Below are positions 1 to 9,693 of a stretch of DNA of 64,000 bases, in pieces. The position numbers and the translations under genes are program-made. Numbering within the stretch: position 1 is the stretch's first letter; each line of letters starts with the position of its first letter. Under the pieces are notes generated by a model. It did not search any database. It had not been told where the DNA came from and was given only the letters and a program-made list of their open reading frames with translations. This stretch comes from Candidatus Phyllobacterium onerii (lineage in GTDB: Bacteria; Pseudomonadota; Alphaproteobacteria; Rhizobiales; Rhizobiaceae): the NCBI RefSeq assembly GCF_028331445.1, contig NZ_JAQMHX010000002.1, forward strand, positions 310,001-374,000, read 5' to 3'.

Positions 1-42
1 ACATCCGACAGTGCTAGGATCCCTGTTACAGGAGGAGCCGAG

Positions 43-1419
43 ATGACCCATGACGAACTCCGTAGCGTATTGCACGGCGAACTGCTTGAGCCGGGAGATG
101 CTGGCTACGACGATGCGCGTGTCGTGTGGAACGGGATGATCGACAGGCGACCCGCCCTGATCGTCCGCTGCCGCAACGCTGGCGACGTTCAGGCGTCGAT
201 CAACTACGCGCGGGTTCATGACCTTGCTGTCGCCGTCCGGAGCGGCGGACACAACGTTGCCGGTTATGCCGTCTGCGACGGCGGGTTGATGGTAGACATG
301 TCGCTTATGAATGGTGTCCGGATCGCGTCTGGACTTGATCGTGCTTTTGTCGAAGGCGGGGCCACGTGGGCAGACGTTGACGCAGCAACTGCGCCGTTCG
401 GGCGCGCCACACCCGGGGGGCTCATCTCGATGACGGGTGTGGCAGGGCTGACGTTGTCCGGCGGCATCGGCTGGCTCCGCGGCACACACGGGCTCAGCTG
501 CGACAACATCATTGCCGCCGACGTGGTTACTGCCGATGGCCGTCTGATCCATGCGAGCGACACCAAGAACCCGGACCTGCTGTGGGCACTGAAGGGTGGC
601 GGCGGCAATTTTGGCGTTATCGTGAACTTCGAGTTCCGACTCCACTCGATCGATAACGAGATTATGTTCTGCGCTCCCGTCTATCCCGAAGAACGGGCCA
701 ATGAAATCCTGCCGCAATGGCGCGACTACATGGCCACGGCTCCTGACGAGGTGAGCGGGCTGGCCGAATTCTCCACCATCCCCAGCGATCCAGCCTATCC
801 CGAGGAGACGTGGGGCAGGCGTGTCCTGGCACTCGCGACGGTCTATGATGGTCCGGCCGACCAAGGAGAGCGTGTCATGCAGCCTTTGCGCAGCTTTGGC
901 GAACCCCTGCTCGATTTCAGCGGCAGGATGCCTTACCGGGTTCTGCAGACCCTCTATGACGGGTTGTTTCCCAAGGGTCGGGATCGCTGCTACTGGAAAT
1001 CGACGTACCTTTCGAACCTACACGGCGATGTCATTGAAGAGATCACCACCCACCTGACGAAGCGTCCGTCGGAAATGACCTATGCTTCGATCTGGAAATT
1101 CGGTGGTGCCGTGCAGCGTGTTGCCGCCGACGCCACCGCGTTTGGCGATCGTTCCATGCCCTTCATGCTCAGCCTCGATGCGATCTGGTCCAAAGTCGGC
1201 GACGACGATACCAACATCAGTTGGGTTCGCGATGTCTGGCAAGAAATGCAGCGCCATTCCACGGGGCGGATGTACCTCAACTTCCCCGGACTTGGAGAGG
1301 GCGACAATCTCGTGCAGAATGCGTACGGTGCTCAAACCTATGCACGGCTTCAGGAACTCAAAAGGACTTACGATCCTCATAACCTGTTCCACATGAACCA
1401 AAATATTCAGCCGCAGTGA
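43..1419 (+). CDS. FAD-binding oxidoreductase, berberine-bridge-enzyme type
   Basis: 458 aa. The N-terminal half is a PCMH/FAD_binding_4 domain: RSGGHNVAG at about residues 66-74 supplies the His (H70) that attaches FAD in this family, and HGLSCDN near residue 153 supplies a Cys, so bicovalent flavin attachment is likely. The C-terminus (YDPHNLFHMNQNI) is the BBE signature. Family members oxidise sugars, alkaloids or other secondary alcohols with oxygen; the substrate cannot be told here. No signal peptide, so probably cytoplasmic. The ATG is preceded by a strong AGGAGG-type ribosome site. It stands alone and converges on the MBL-fold gene. A 59-bp decayed piece of a relative lies at 13474-13532. 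Confidence 0.9.
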   Translation: MTHDELRSVLHGELLEPGDAGYDDARVVWNGMIDRRPALIVRCRNAGDVQASINYARVHDLAVAVRSGGHNVAGYAVCDGGLMVDMSLMNGVRIASGLDRAFVEGGATWADVDAATAPFGRATPGGLISMTGVAGLTLSGGIGWLRGTHGLSCDNIIAADVVTADGRLIHASDTKNPDLLWALKGGGGNFGVIVNFEFRLHSIDNEIMFCAPVYPEERANEILPQWRDYMATAPDEVSGLAEFSTIPSDPAYPEETWGRRVLALATVYDGPADQGERVMQPLRSFGEPLLDFSGRMPYRVLQTLYDGLFPKGRDRCYWKSTYLSNLHGDVIEEITTHLTKRPSEMTYASIWKFGGAVQRVAADATAFGDRSMPFMLSLDAIWSKVGDDDTNISWVRDVWQEMQRHSTGRMYLNFPGLGEGDNLVQNAYGAQTYARLQELKRTYDPHNLFHMNQNIQPQ

Positions 1420-1565
1420 TGTCCATCTGACGCAATAGTCTGCAGCTGAATATTTTACACTTCCCGCGCCATCCGCGTGAACTTCTCAGCGCGAACTTGC
1501 TACGACCTCGGATGGGACGGATCAAGATTCCATCTCTTGCGGTATCGCTCGGGCGCGACGATCCA

Positions 1566-2543
1566 TCAATCGGCCCAAACCCAATCCGTCGGCAGCCAGC
1601 GAAAACCCATACCTTCCTTTACCACATGACCGACGCCCGGAAACGGGTAGTGATAGCCAGCGACAAGCAGCCTGTCATTTGTAGCCCGGTCCAACAACGC
1701 TCTGCGGGTCTCCGCACCTTTATCCGGGTCATGGTCCCACATGATCTGCCATTCCGGATGGTCGAAGGCAAAGTGGATGTTCGTGATGGCGTCTCCCGTG
1801 ATAAGCAATTGCTCGCTTCCGGAACCGACTAGCAGAGAAATATGACCCTGCGTATGTCCAGGAGTGTCGAGAGCCGTGATGCCCGTCTCAACGTCAGCAC
1901 CTCCCTTGATCGGATGCACACGGTCGCCAAGCGCCGCTAGTACCTTTTGCACCATGGGTATGAACTCGGCCGCCCATCTTGGCAGTTTGGAGGCCGCATC
2001 TGGAGAATTCCAGAGATCCATTTCAGTTTCAGAAAGGACCAGGTTCGCGTTGGGGAACTGCTTCGCCGGGTCGGCAACAAGCCCGCCTATATGATCGGGG
2101 TGGCAGTGGGTGAGAACGACCATGCTAATAGAGTCCGCGGCGATGCCCGCTGCTGCAAGCGTTTTAGTCAATCGCCCGGCACGGGCGGCCCAATCTGTGC
2201 CCGAAGTTAGACCTGTATCGACCAGAATCCGCTTCTGCCGGGTGTCAATCAGTAGCGGGCTAGCCTGAAGCTGAACCATATCAGGGGCAAGGTAATGCGC
2301 GTCGAAATATGGTTTCTTTTCTTCAGGTTTGACATTTGTCGCAAGGCTGTCGGTGGGCAAGACGAACACGCCGTCGCATAGTAATGTAATTTGGAAGTCA
2401 CCAAGGGCGAATGAATAATACCCCGGTGACGTTTTGGTCGGTCCGGGATCTGCCGCCGACGTAACTTCTGGGATTCCCACGACGGAAACAACGGTTCCAG
2501 CAACCGTCGCTTTCAAGAAAGCGCGTCTGTCTGTCGCAAACAT
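1566..2543 (-). CDS. Tat-exported MBL-fold metallo-hydrolase
   Basis: 325 aa. The N-terminus has a twin-arginine signal (DRRAFLKA, residues 5-12) and a hydrophobic stretch ending near TSAADP, so export as a folded protein is predicted. The metal site THCHPDHIGG (H146, H148, D150, H151) plus DTPGHTQGH and TGDA motifs define a binuclear metallo-beta-lactamase-fold hydrolase. The layout resembles the methyl-parathion-hydrolase / lactonase-like group, which cleaves esters, lactones or phosphotriesters. The true substrate is unknown. A GGAGAGG ribosome site precedes the ATG. It is monocistronic. Confidence 0.88.
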   Translation of the reverse strand: MFATDRRAFLKATVAGTVVSVVGIPEVTSAADPGPTKTSPGYYSFALGDFQITLLCDGVFVLPTDSLATNVKPEEKKPYFDAHYLAPDMVQLQASPLLIDTRQKRILVDTGLTSGTDWAARAGRLTKTLAAAGIAADSISMVVLTHCHPDHIGGLVADPAKQFPNANLVLSETEMDLWNSPDAASKLPRWAAEFIPMVQKVLAALGDRVHPIKGGADVETGITALDTPGHTQGHISLLVGSGSEQLLITGDAITNIHFAFDHPEWQIMWDHDPDKGAETRRALLDRATNDRLLVAGYHYPFPGVGHVVKEGMGFRWLPTDWVWAD

Positions 2544-2840
2544 AGTGCCTCTCCTTCGAAAAGCTCGCTAATCCCCGTTTGTACTATTGATACATAAAAC
2601 TACCACGAACCCAGTCGTTAAGCGATATAAACTGCTCATCTGGCGCGATGTCCCGCTTTACGCCAACAGCAGACATTTGCAGAATTAGGTAGCAAAGACC
2701 ACACTGCCGAGCCTCTTGCAGTCAGCGGGTGCATAACCATTCCTTAAGTTTGCGAATGCACCCTTGTTGTGCTTGGACCAGAGCCTCATGCCCACGCTAA
2801 TTGGCCTTTGAGCCTCGATGTCCAAGCGGAGGGATTTCAT

Positions 2841-3026
2841 ATGGATGGAAGCAACCGCCTCGCTATTGATGACATTTGCGACACCTTGGTCGAAGTTCGC
2901 GATAGGGCCCGTCGTGAAGGTTACGGTCTTTTGGTACACCTGATCAATGAAGCGTGCGAAGAAGCAGAAAACATCAAGTCGAGTATTAACGAGGTCTACG
3001 AATCTGCAAGCACACCGCGGTTGTGA
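2841..3026 (+). CDS. Small acidic helical protein, unknown function
   Basis: 61 aa from the ATG that follows GCGGAGGGA at a normal distance; an upstream in-frame start lacks such a site. The sequence is charged and probably all-helical (LVEVRDRAR, EEAENIKSSINEV). No family is recognised. A terminator hairpin lies about 150 bp downstream. Confidence 0.5.
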   Translation: MDGSNRLAIDDICDTLVEVRDRARREGYGLLVHLINEACEEAENIKSSINEVYESASTPRL

Positions 3027-3178
3027 CTGTCTCCTGCCGAGAACCAGCCTGTTAGAGAAGGCGTACCTTTTCCATATCGCCTCTGCCGTTTGGGGAGTAG
3101 TTTGAAAGCGCTGGCGGCCCCTCACCAGCAGGCCTGATAGACAGGGCATTCCTTTTTCAAATGACGGGCCTAACCGAG

Positions 3179-3228
3179 GCTCAAGCCTCCGGTGATTTGT
3201 GTTCCGGAGGTTTGAGCTTTTCCTTTTG
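3179..3228 (+). terminator. Rho-independent terminator hairpin
   Basis: Near-perfect inverted repeat GCTCAAGCCTCCGG / CCGGAGGTTTGAGC with an 11-nt loop, followed by TTTTCCTTTTG. It probably ends transcripts arriving from the 2841-3026 gene. It sits directly against a dispersed repeat. Confidence 0.75.
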
Positions 3229-3313
3229 TTAACCGTACAAGCGCACGCTTTGAGTGCCGACTATAGTGCCACTGTGTCGGCACCCGGCCTGCTTTTTGTA
3301 TTTCGTATCCGGC
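3229..3313. repeat. Dispersed intergenic mosaic repeat, copy 1
   Basis: Begins TTAACCGTACAAG, continues through GCACGCTTTGAGTGC and ends in a CCCGGCCTGC...CCGGC half-palindrome. Close copy at 20281; diverged copies at about 24176, 27092 and 29674. It overlaps the first codons of the longest reading of the next gene, so that gene probably starts further downstream. Confidence 0.65.
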
Positions 3314-3679
3314 ATACTGACCATTGTTCTTTTGCCTCAAGCGGGTCCGTTCGTGCTGATTTTGATTCCGACGATGGCGATACATACGCTACCACTGCTT
3401 GTCGCGAACATGCTGATATATGCCATTTTCGCTGACTATTTCTATCGCTGGCACTTTGAATACTCGATAGCGATCCCCGTCATTGTCGCGCCGATTATGT
3501 GGTGGACCGTCGGATCGCTCTTTCCCGTCGGAACGACTGCAGTGGTTGCGATGATCACGCTTCCCGTCGCATCGATTATCTTTATGAAAGAAGAAGAAGC
3601 CCGTGAAACGCGGCGGCGACGGATGCACTTTGAGCGTTCTGTTTCGAATGAATCACACGATCCGGTCGGGAAAGTGTAG
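3254..3679 (+). CDS. Small inner-membrane protein, unknown function
   Basis: Up to 141 aa from a GTG; start uncertain because the first ~15 codons overlap a dispersed repeat. The ATG at 3374 gives a shorter protein. Three or four hydrophobic segments span about residues 15-105 and are followed by a strongly charged tail (KEEEARETRRRRMHFER), as in a membrane protein with a cytoplasmic C-terminus. No family recognised. Confidence 0.55.
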   Translation: MPTIVPLCRHPACFLYFVSGILTIVLLPQAGPFVLILIPTMAIHTLPLLVANMLIYAIFADYFYRWHFEYSIAIPVIVAPIMWWTVGSLFPVGTTAVVAMITLPVASIIFMKEEEARETRRRRMHFERSVSNESHDPVGKV

Positions 3680-3750
3680 AGCTAAGACTTATTCATCGTT
3701 GCAACGGCCAGGCCGCAGCGAGGCGTTCAGGCCGCGTACCCAAGTGGATC

Positions 3751-4435
3751 CTATTTCTCTCTTTTGAGGTGACCGCCGCCGATCATGAATGGGTGGACTG
3801 AGTAGGAAACGCAGTTCCCGTCCAAGGCACACTGCCGCTTCTTGGGGTCGCTCCATAACTCGTCGAACCACGGCAGATGCTGACCCAAATTCTCGCTAAG
3901 AGGTTCGTCGGTGGCTTCGATGATGATGGCTTTGAGTGCGTATCCTGGACCAAATGTGGCGGTGAGTTTGAGGGGATCGACCTTCTGGACTGACAGCGGA
4001 TCAGCAGCATCGTGAAAAGTCACCATCATTGGCAGGTACAAATTCCAAGGATCCTGAAGAGGTGACTCTTTCGGCCCTGCCTGCTTGGCCCTCTCCACCG
4101 CGTCGCGCATCTTGTTATAGGCCCTTGGGTCACCCCATGGAAATTGGAAAGCTCTCACCGCCAGATACTCGGGGACCGCCCATTACTGTGAGCACGACGT
4201 TGCGTCCCCCACCAAGATCAACGAAGGTTGCCTCACCTGTGAAGTTGGTCGGAAACGTCGGGCCAACGAGTTGCTGGAGGATCATCGATCGGAAATACAG
4301 GGCCTCTACGACCGAAGACCCCGACTTCACTCCGTCGGGTGTGTCCACCTGAACCGTCATTCTATATCTGAAAGGATACTGGGTAATATGGTCAGAGATC
4401 ATCCCAATGCCGATCCACACTGCGAACGTCAGCAT
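3751..4435 (-). pseudogene. Conserved hypothetical protein, frameshifted
   Basis: Two overlapping minus-strand frames join into one protein. The N-terminal part has a hydrophobic anchor (FAVWIGIGMI) and then YRMTVQVDTPDG and VDLGGGRNVVLTVMGG. The second frame continues EYLAVRAFQFPWGDP to the end. They meet at a run of four C on the minus strand (plus-strand GGGG at 4171-4174); removing one C gives GPEYLAVRAF, so a one-base insertion is likely. Related exported or anchored proteins of unknown function occur in rhizobia. This may be real decay or a sequencing error. Confidence 0.65.
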
Positions 4436-4798
4436 GAAGAAGCCTAGAATTTCAGAAACATCTTGCCTCCAACGACATCGGACGGATGCCCGTTTGAGAC
4501 AACCTAAGGGGGAGCAGCTAAGGTCAGGTTTAGCATTTTGTTAAAATTCAACTGGCCGGGCCCAGGCGACATGCGCCGCGACGATCAGGATCCTGTGGAC
4601 ACCAAAGTTCTCGAGGTATCAGCTGGCAGCGTCTGCCAACGGCGCCGAGAAGGGCCCGGCTCTCACCAAGCAACATCTATGTATGGTATCTACCTGAGCG
4701 ACCGGGATAAGCTTTTGTCAAAATCCTTATCGCCGTGTCATTTTTCTTATAAATGGCATCCGATGTGCCAAAAGTGAACGTTTTAGACAGGAGCTGAC

Positions 4799-5968
4799 AT
4801 GCCCTCCGACACAAACGGACATCAGAGAGGAATGCCGAACAGGAAGGGATCTGCTGCGCTGGAAACGCTAAGTCGTCTTTTCTGCCGCGCAGGCATTCAG
4901 ATTAACGGCGGTTCTCCGTGGGATATCCAGATTCACGACGAACGGACCGCTGCCCGTGTATTGGCACAAGGTAGCATGGGTCTTGGCGAAAGCTATATGG
5001 ACGGATGGTGGGACTGCGCTTCGCTGGATGGCTTCTTTGAGCGCATTTTTCGAGCAAACCTTGCAGAACGTGCGACTGCTAAAGACATACTGCAGACCTT
5101 GCGGGCGCGTTTGTTCAATCTCCAGGATCGTTTTCGATCATGGCAGGTTGGGAAGGTGCACTACGACGTCGGCAATGATCTTTTTTCCGCTATGCTGGAT
5201 AGCCGCATGACCTATTCCTGCGGGTATTGGAAGGACGTTGATAATCTGGAAGACGCCCAGACAGCGAAGCTCGATCTTGTCTGTCGCAAACTTGGCCTGA
5301 AATCGGGGATGCGTCTTTTGGATATTGGCTGCGGTTGGGGCAGTCTTATGAAATTCGCAGCCGAGAAGTACGGCGTGTCATGCGTAGGATTGACCATTTC
5401 CGCGGAGCAAGCAGAGTTCGCTCGCTTGAACGCAACCGGGCCTTCTTTGGAAATTCGCCTTGCGGATTATCGGTCATTCAACATGGATGGGCGGGAAAAG
5501 TTTGATCGAATTGCTTCCATCGGTATGTTTGAGCACGTCGGTCACAAAAATTACGTCAGCCTTTTTGAAACGGCCAGGCGAAGCATTGTCGACGATGGCT
5601 TGTTCCTGCTGCACACGATCGGACGAAAACGTCGCCGCAACGTGATTGACCCATGGTTTGATCGATATATTTTTCCCAATGGAGAACTGCCCTCTTTGGG
5701 TGAAATTTCCAACAGTGTGGACACCCGTTTCGTGATTGAAGACGTTCACAACTTTGGAGCCGACTACGATCAGACCTTGTTGGCATGGCATAAGCGGTTT
5801 GAAGCCGCATGGCCTACGCTCGCATCGAGATACGGCGATCGCTTTTATCGTATGTGGCGGTATTATCTGTTGTGCATGGCTGGATGCTTCCGTGCTCGTC
5901 AGATCCAGCTTTGGCAAATCGTCCTTTCTCCATCCGGAGTCTCAGGCGGGTACCAGCGGCATACCTAG
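4799..5968 (+). CDS. cfa: Cyclopropane-fatty-acyl-phospholipid synthase
   Basis: 389 aa, close to the usual length of about 380. It transfers a methylene group from S-adenosylmethionine onto cis double bonds of membrane phospholipid acyl chains, typically in stationary phase or acid stress. The SAM site LLDIGCGWG lies at about residues 173-181, preceded by HYDVGNDLF and followed by GLTISAEQAEFA. The C-terminal YYLLCMAGCFRARQIQLWQ is the family's end motif. The ribosome site ACAGGAG sits 6-7 nt before the ATG. Monocistronic. The 360 bp upstream holds no recognised gene. Confidence 0.95.
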   Translation: MPSDTNGHQRGMPNRKGSAALETLSRLFCRAGIQINGGSPWDIQIHDERTAARVLAQGSMGLGESYMDGWWDCASLDGFFERIFRANLAERATAKDILQTLRARLFNLQDRFRSWQVGKVHYDVGNDLFSAMLDSRMTYSCGYWKDVDNLEDAQTAKLDLVCRKLGLKSGMRLLDIGCGWGSLMKFAAEKYGVSCVGLTISAEQAEFARLNATGPSLEIRLADYRSFNMDGREKFDRIASIGMFEHVGHKNYVSLFETARRSIVDDGLFLLHTIGRKRRRNVIDPWFDRYIFPNGELPSLGEISNSVDTRFVIEDVHNFGADYDQTLLAWHKRFEAAWPTLASRYGDRFYRMWRYYLLCMAGCFRARQIQLWQIVLSPSGVSGGYQRHT

Positions 5969-6223
5969 CTCGGCATTGTCATTCCTACAACCCGACTGAC
6001 TGCAAATAGTAAAACAGTAAATCGATCACACAGCTTGGATAATCGTTAATACCATAACTCGTGCAGGTTTACTCGGCCGCGAGGGCGCGTTGCTTTGCCA
6101 CAGGCCAGCAAACGAAAGTATGACTTTTACAAACCAACGCACTACCCACCCCACGTTTGTATGATGGATCATGCGCCGTTGCCTCGCTACCATATGTAGA
6201 CGAGTTGCGAAGGAGTGGCCGCC

Positions 6224-6373
6224 ATGAAGTCAGTTCAATACTTGATCATCCTATTCTGCACGGCCGTTGCAACTTCAGCGACGAAGCTCCGTCGGCAGCG
6301 TATGCCTGTTACCGATTCTATTATTCCGGAAACCGTAAGTTTCTGGCTCACCAACGCTTCCGCCTCTCTCTGA
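6224..6373 (+). CDS. Putative small exported peptide
   Basis: 49 aa after a GAAGGAG ribosome site. The start looks like a signal peptide (MKSVQYLIILFCTAVATSA), followed by a short polar part. No family recognised and no coding context, so it may be the truncated front of a larger exported protein. Confidence 0.35.
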   Translation: MKSVQYLIILFCTAVATSATKLRRQRMPVTDSIIPETVSFWLTNASASL

Positions 6374-6423
6374 TGAAACATCTTTAAGATCGAGGCGGTC
6401 ACCCCAGGCACAAGGATAACGTT

Positions 6424-6525
6424 ATGAAAAAGCTCGATGCGATCTTGATAACGCTGCTTCTGGTGGGGTCGGCCGCAAGAGTGACATTGGCGTTTAATAC
6501 AGGTGATGTATTCGCCATAAATTGA
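6424..6525 (+). CDS. Putative tiny membrane/exported peptide
   Basis: 33 aa, about 50 nt after the preceding small frame, with an AAGGA site. Basic start and hydrophobic core (MKKLDAILITLLLVGSAA). Supported only by this signal-like pattern; nothing else is recognisable. Confidence 0.25.
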   Translation: MKKLDAILITLLLVGSAARVTLAFNTGDVFAIN

Positions 6526-6769
6526 GTTTCACCTGTGCTTTGATGACGTTTTTCGCTCTTGACGATTGCTTTGCTAACGATGTAATTCACGACCTCTCAC
6601 ACGTAATTTACTTATCGTTATCTTGAACTACATCAACTATATAATAAATCAATTTAGCGAGCCGGGAACCGCCGACGATGGATATCGATGTTCATCGTGA
6701 CGCGACGGAACCAGACGGACTTGCAGTAGAGGGTGACGACCTTGCCCCCAAGTTCAGGAGACGCTCAAC

Positions 6770-7225
6770 ATGCGCTCTTTAGTATTACGTACGGCATTGG
6801 CCGCCTTGCTTATCACAACACCGTTCGCATCCGCTTTTGCACGCGGCGGTGGCATGGGTGGAGGCCATGGCGGCGGCATGGGTAGAGGCTTTCATTCGGG
6901 CCAGTCTCTCGATAGTTCCATGGGCAGCGTGAACTCGGGCCAGTCCATTGGCGGCTCCCGCTTGAACTCTACCAGGAACACCGATCAGGACTCGGCTGGC
7001 GACGTCAGGCAAGATTTTGACGGCATTCGTTTGCCGCGGCCCGATGCCGGCACCCGAGTTCGGTCGTTTAGGTCGGGATCGAAGATGGACATGAATTCAG
7101 TGGACCAATCAACTGCCACTCCGGTAATACCGCTATCAGGGTGCGCTAGCCAGATTGGACGCCAGAAAGAAAGCGCTCTCTTTCTGGCTCCGCTGGAACT
7201 ACGTAGGAAATCAACCAAGCCATAA
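6770..7225 (+). CDS. Exported glycine-rich protein
   Basis: 151 aa. A signal peptide (MRSLVLRTALAALLITTPFASAFA) is followed by GGGMGGGHGGGMGRG and a Ser/Asn/Gly-rich low-complexity segment. The last 30 residues are more basic and unlike the rest, so the frame may have shifted near the end. Ribosome site CAGGAG. Function unknown; related Gly-rich exported proteins are common in rhizobia. Confidence 0.6.
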   Translation: MRSLVLRTALAALLITTPFASAFARGGGMGGGHGGGMGRGFHSGQSLDSSMGSVNSGQSIGGSRLNSTRNTDQDSAGDVRQDFDGIRLPRPDAGTRVRSFRSGSKMDMNSVDQSTATPVIPLSGCASQIGRQKESALFLAPLELRRKSTKP

Positions 7226-7523
7226 CCTTTGTCGTTCCTGAGAGGCGATGTCAGCAGCTCGTCTCGCCCAACGTCATCGTATGTCGCGCCGGGGTGCTCG
7301 TCCGGCCGGACAGCAATCTAGCCCACTTTCGCTTTACGAAAGATCGAGATTCTCGGCGATGAAGAGCACGCCGCAGCCACCGAATTCTTGATCGGTTTTT
7401 GGAGGGCGAGAGAATATCGAAATCGGACGCTTCCATTTCCTTCGCGACACCCGGTAGCGCCTTAAGGGTCGCCGCCGACAACTCTGCTAGCTCAGGCCGC
7501 TTCGTAGTCGGTGAAACTGGTAA

Positions 7524-8495
7524 TCAGTTAAGTCGGAACACTTCGGTTAATAACTGTTTCACCGCTGCCTGCGCAGCTTCAGCTGCAACTTTGTCGTAAC
7601 GCTCGGTCGAGCCGAGTTCCATGCAAGCGTCGTCGGAGGTGAACGGCTTATTCGTAGCGACGTTGAGTATCTTCCCGTCTTCTTCACGGCGCTGGCAATT
7701 GCGCGATGTCTGCGCCATTGAGTTGGGCACCGACTTCGGTTCATCAAACCCGTCGTACGCGCCGGGATACTCGGTCATGACAGCATCCTTCCCGGCAGCA
7801 TTGAGGCGCGCGATGTAGTGACGGCAGGGCGCAGCCAGGGTCTGATCGTCGGCGGAGCCGTGGAATTCGCGGATTGGTGCGTCGGCAACGTCGAGTTCAT
7901 CGATGAATTGAATGTTGCATGTACCATAGAAGGCAAGATGTGCAGCGATGCGCGTTTTGGTCAGCCCATGGGCGTTTTGAAAGCGTCGCAGGGAGGTATA
8001 GAGCGCCGTAGTGCCTCCGCTGGAGTAGCCTAATACAGCAATCCGCGACGGATCGATGCGCGGGTGAGCAGCGAGAACGTCGACGGCGCGATAGGTGTCG
8101 TAAAACCGCGTGACAAAGCTTAGCCGGGTCTGATCTGTCATAAGGTTAACTACGCCGCGTCCGCCGAAACTGTCGAGACGGAACGTGGCAATCCCCATTT
8201 TGTTGAGTAAGGCGGCCCATCGGGCTCCGATGCTGCTCACAGGTCCAGAGTTGCCGTGGAGAATCACGACAGCAGGTAGTTTCTCGTCCCAATTGGGAAA
8301 TCTAAGTTCTCCCGTCAGAGTGACGGGAACGCCGCCTGCGGTGTCTCCCTTCAGAAACTGCTCATCAGTAAGGGTGAGGGAGGGAACATTCAATTTCTCG
8401 TCCGGAGGAAATTTCGGGCGAGTTTCCTCGGCGTTTCCGCTAACAGCAAACAACGCAATTGAAAGACTGAAGACGGTTGCGATTGAGATTCTCAT
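7524..8495 (-). CDS. Exported dienelactone-hydrolase-like alpha/beta hydrolase
   Basis: 323 aa from the ATG behind GGGAGGTG; a longer frame to 8630 lacks support and would bury the signal peptide. Residues 1-22 form a signal peptide. The nucleophile elbow LGYSSGG puts Ser at 158, with LHGNSGP as the oxyanion-hole strand and HGSADDQT carrying the likely acid Asp. Where dienelactone-hydrolase relatives have YPGAYH, with the catalytic His, this protein reads YPGAYDGFD, so the triad His seems replaced by Asp. It may be inactive or use another His. Periplasmic; substrate unknown. Confidence 0.8.
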   Translation of the reverse strand: MRISIATVFSLSIALFAVSGNAEETRPKFPPDEKLNVPSLTLTDEQFLKGDTAGGVPVTLTGELRFPNWDEKLPAVVILHGNSGPVSSIGARWAALLNKMGIATFRLDSFGGRGVVNLMTDQTRLSFVTRFYDTYRAVDVLAAHPRIDPSRIAVLGYSSGGTTALYTSLRRFQNAHGLTKTRIAAHLAFYGTCNIQFIDELDVADAPIREFHGSADDQTLAAPCRHYIARLNAAGKDAVMTEYPGAYDGFDEPKSVPNSMAQTSRNCQRREEDGKILNVATNKPFTSDDACMELGSTERYDKVAAEAAQAAVKQLLTEVFRLN

Positions 8496-8979
8496 GGCAA
8501 GCACCTCCCGCGCTCGCAACACACAACTTACCACGTTTTGGCAGTGAGCCATATGATCGCAATCTAGGGCGACGGTCCGCTCCTGCGATAGTCGGAGACA
8601 AATGGGGCCCGGCGGCTCGGTCGCCGCCATATTCTTAATGTATCACAACATTCAACGCGTTATGTCGACCTGTGCGCGTTGCGTTAATGGTCATTGGCGT
8701 TGACCCCACCATCAGGTTGAGCATTCTGATATGTGTGATGGCCAACTGTCGGTTCCTGTGTGAAACTAACTGTACCTTGCATCGGCCGCTAGCCTTCACC
8801 GCTTTCTGTGGTAATTTGCAGCTGTTCGCCTACTCTCATTGGGAAACAAGATCGTCCTGTGAATTCTGATCGCGGTAGTTGTCGTACTAGCGGTTTTTCA
8901 GTCCAAGCACATGCGTGGCGAGCGACAAGGACGGCTCAGTCGCTGAGACGGTTGTTCGCTCCTCGAGTTCGGGAATGGA

Positions 8980-9618
8980 ATGATGATTGCAAGTGGTCGT
9001 CTAGTCTTTGTAGCCTTGCTTGCCCTCGCGGTAGAGGGATGTGTGTCGTCGAATACGGGAATCAAGCCGAATGTCGTGACCTACAACAATCAAGGCTCGA
9101 TGGCAGTCGGCGCTCCCTCACCCACTTCGTCACTTCAACAGAAGGAAGGGCAATACTTCATTGAGTTCCGCTCCCGCTATGCCCTCACCTACGGCCACAC
9201 TTTCGTGATTTTTGGCCGTCTGGACGAGGCGGGCCAAATGATCGAACCCGAAGTCTCCGGCCTTGCCCCGGCTACAGATAGTGTCGTTCCCTACATTCTT
9301 GGTCATTACATACCCGTGCCGGCTGAGACCGGGGAAAGCGACGGTGATCTGGACGACAGGTACAGGTCGGCGAGCTGGCGGGTCATGTTGAGCGAAGCCG
9401 AATACAATAAAGTCGTTGCCTACATACGCAAACTGAAGGCCAGTTCGCACTTTTGGCAAGCGACCACGTATAACTGCAATGCCTTCGTGGGCGACATTGC
9501 GCGGTCCATGGGCTATAAAGTGCCCGGCCACTTGCTGCGTCCGCAGCAGTACATAACCAAGCTTCGAGAGATGAATGGGGGGCCGAATGCGATTGGTTAC
9601 ACCGGACCTGCGGGTTGA
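8980..9618 (+). CDS. Lipoprotein with papain-like (NlpC/P60-type) fold, putative
   Basis: 212 aa. The N-terminus has a lipoprotein signal ending in a lipobox-like LAVEGC. A His in TYGHTFVIFGR (about residue 73) and a Cys in TTYNCNAFVGDIA (about 166) are spaced as in permuted papain-like enzymes, where His precedes Cys. That would suit a periplasmic amidase or peptidase acting on envelope material. The family is not certain; the catalytic reading is an inference from the H...NC pattern. No operon partner. Confidence 0.6.
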   Translation: MMIASGRLVFVALLALAVEGCVSSNTGIKPNVVTYNNQGSMAVGAPSPTSSLQQKEGQYFIEFRSRYALTYGHTFVIFGRLDEAGQMIEPEVSGLAPATDSVVPYILGHYIPVPAETGESDGDLDDRYRSASWRVMLSEAEYNKVVAYIRKLKASSHFWQATTYNCNAFVGDIARSMGYKVPGHLLRPQQYITKLREMNGGPNAIGYTGPAG

Positions 9619-9693
9619 GAGGAGGGGTATCTTGCCGCTCTGGCCCAGAACCGGACATGGCCCATCTGCACGAACATCCGACTTCAGCCCCTA

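Noticed and set aside
7251-7481. Minus-strand frame with ATLKALPGVAKEMEAS
   Set aside because: Looks protein-like for about 25 residues but starts at a TTG without a ribosome site and soon turns random; possibly a relic, too weak to list.
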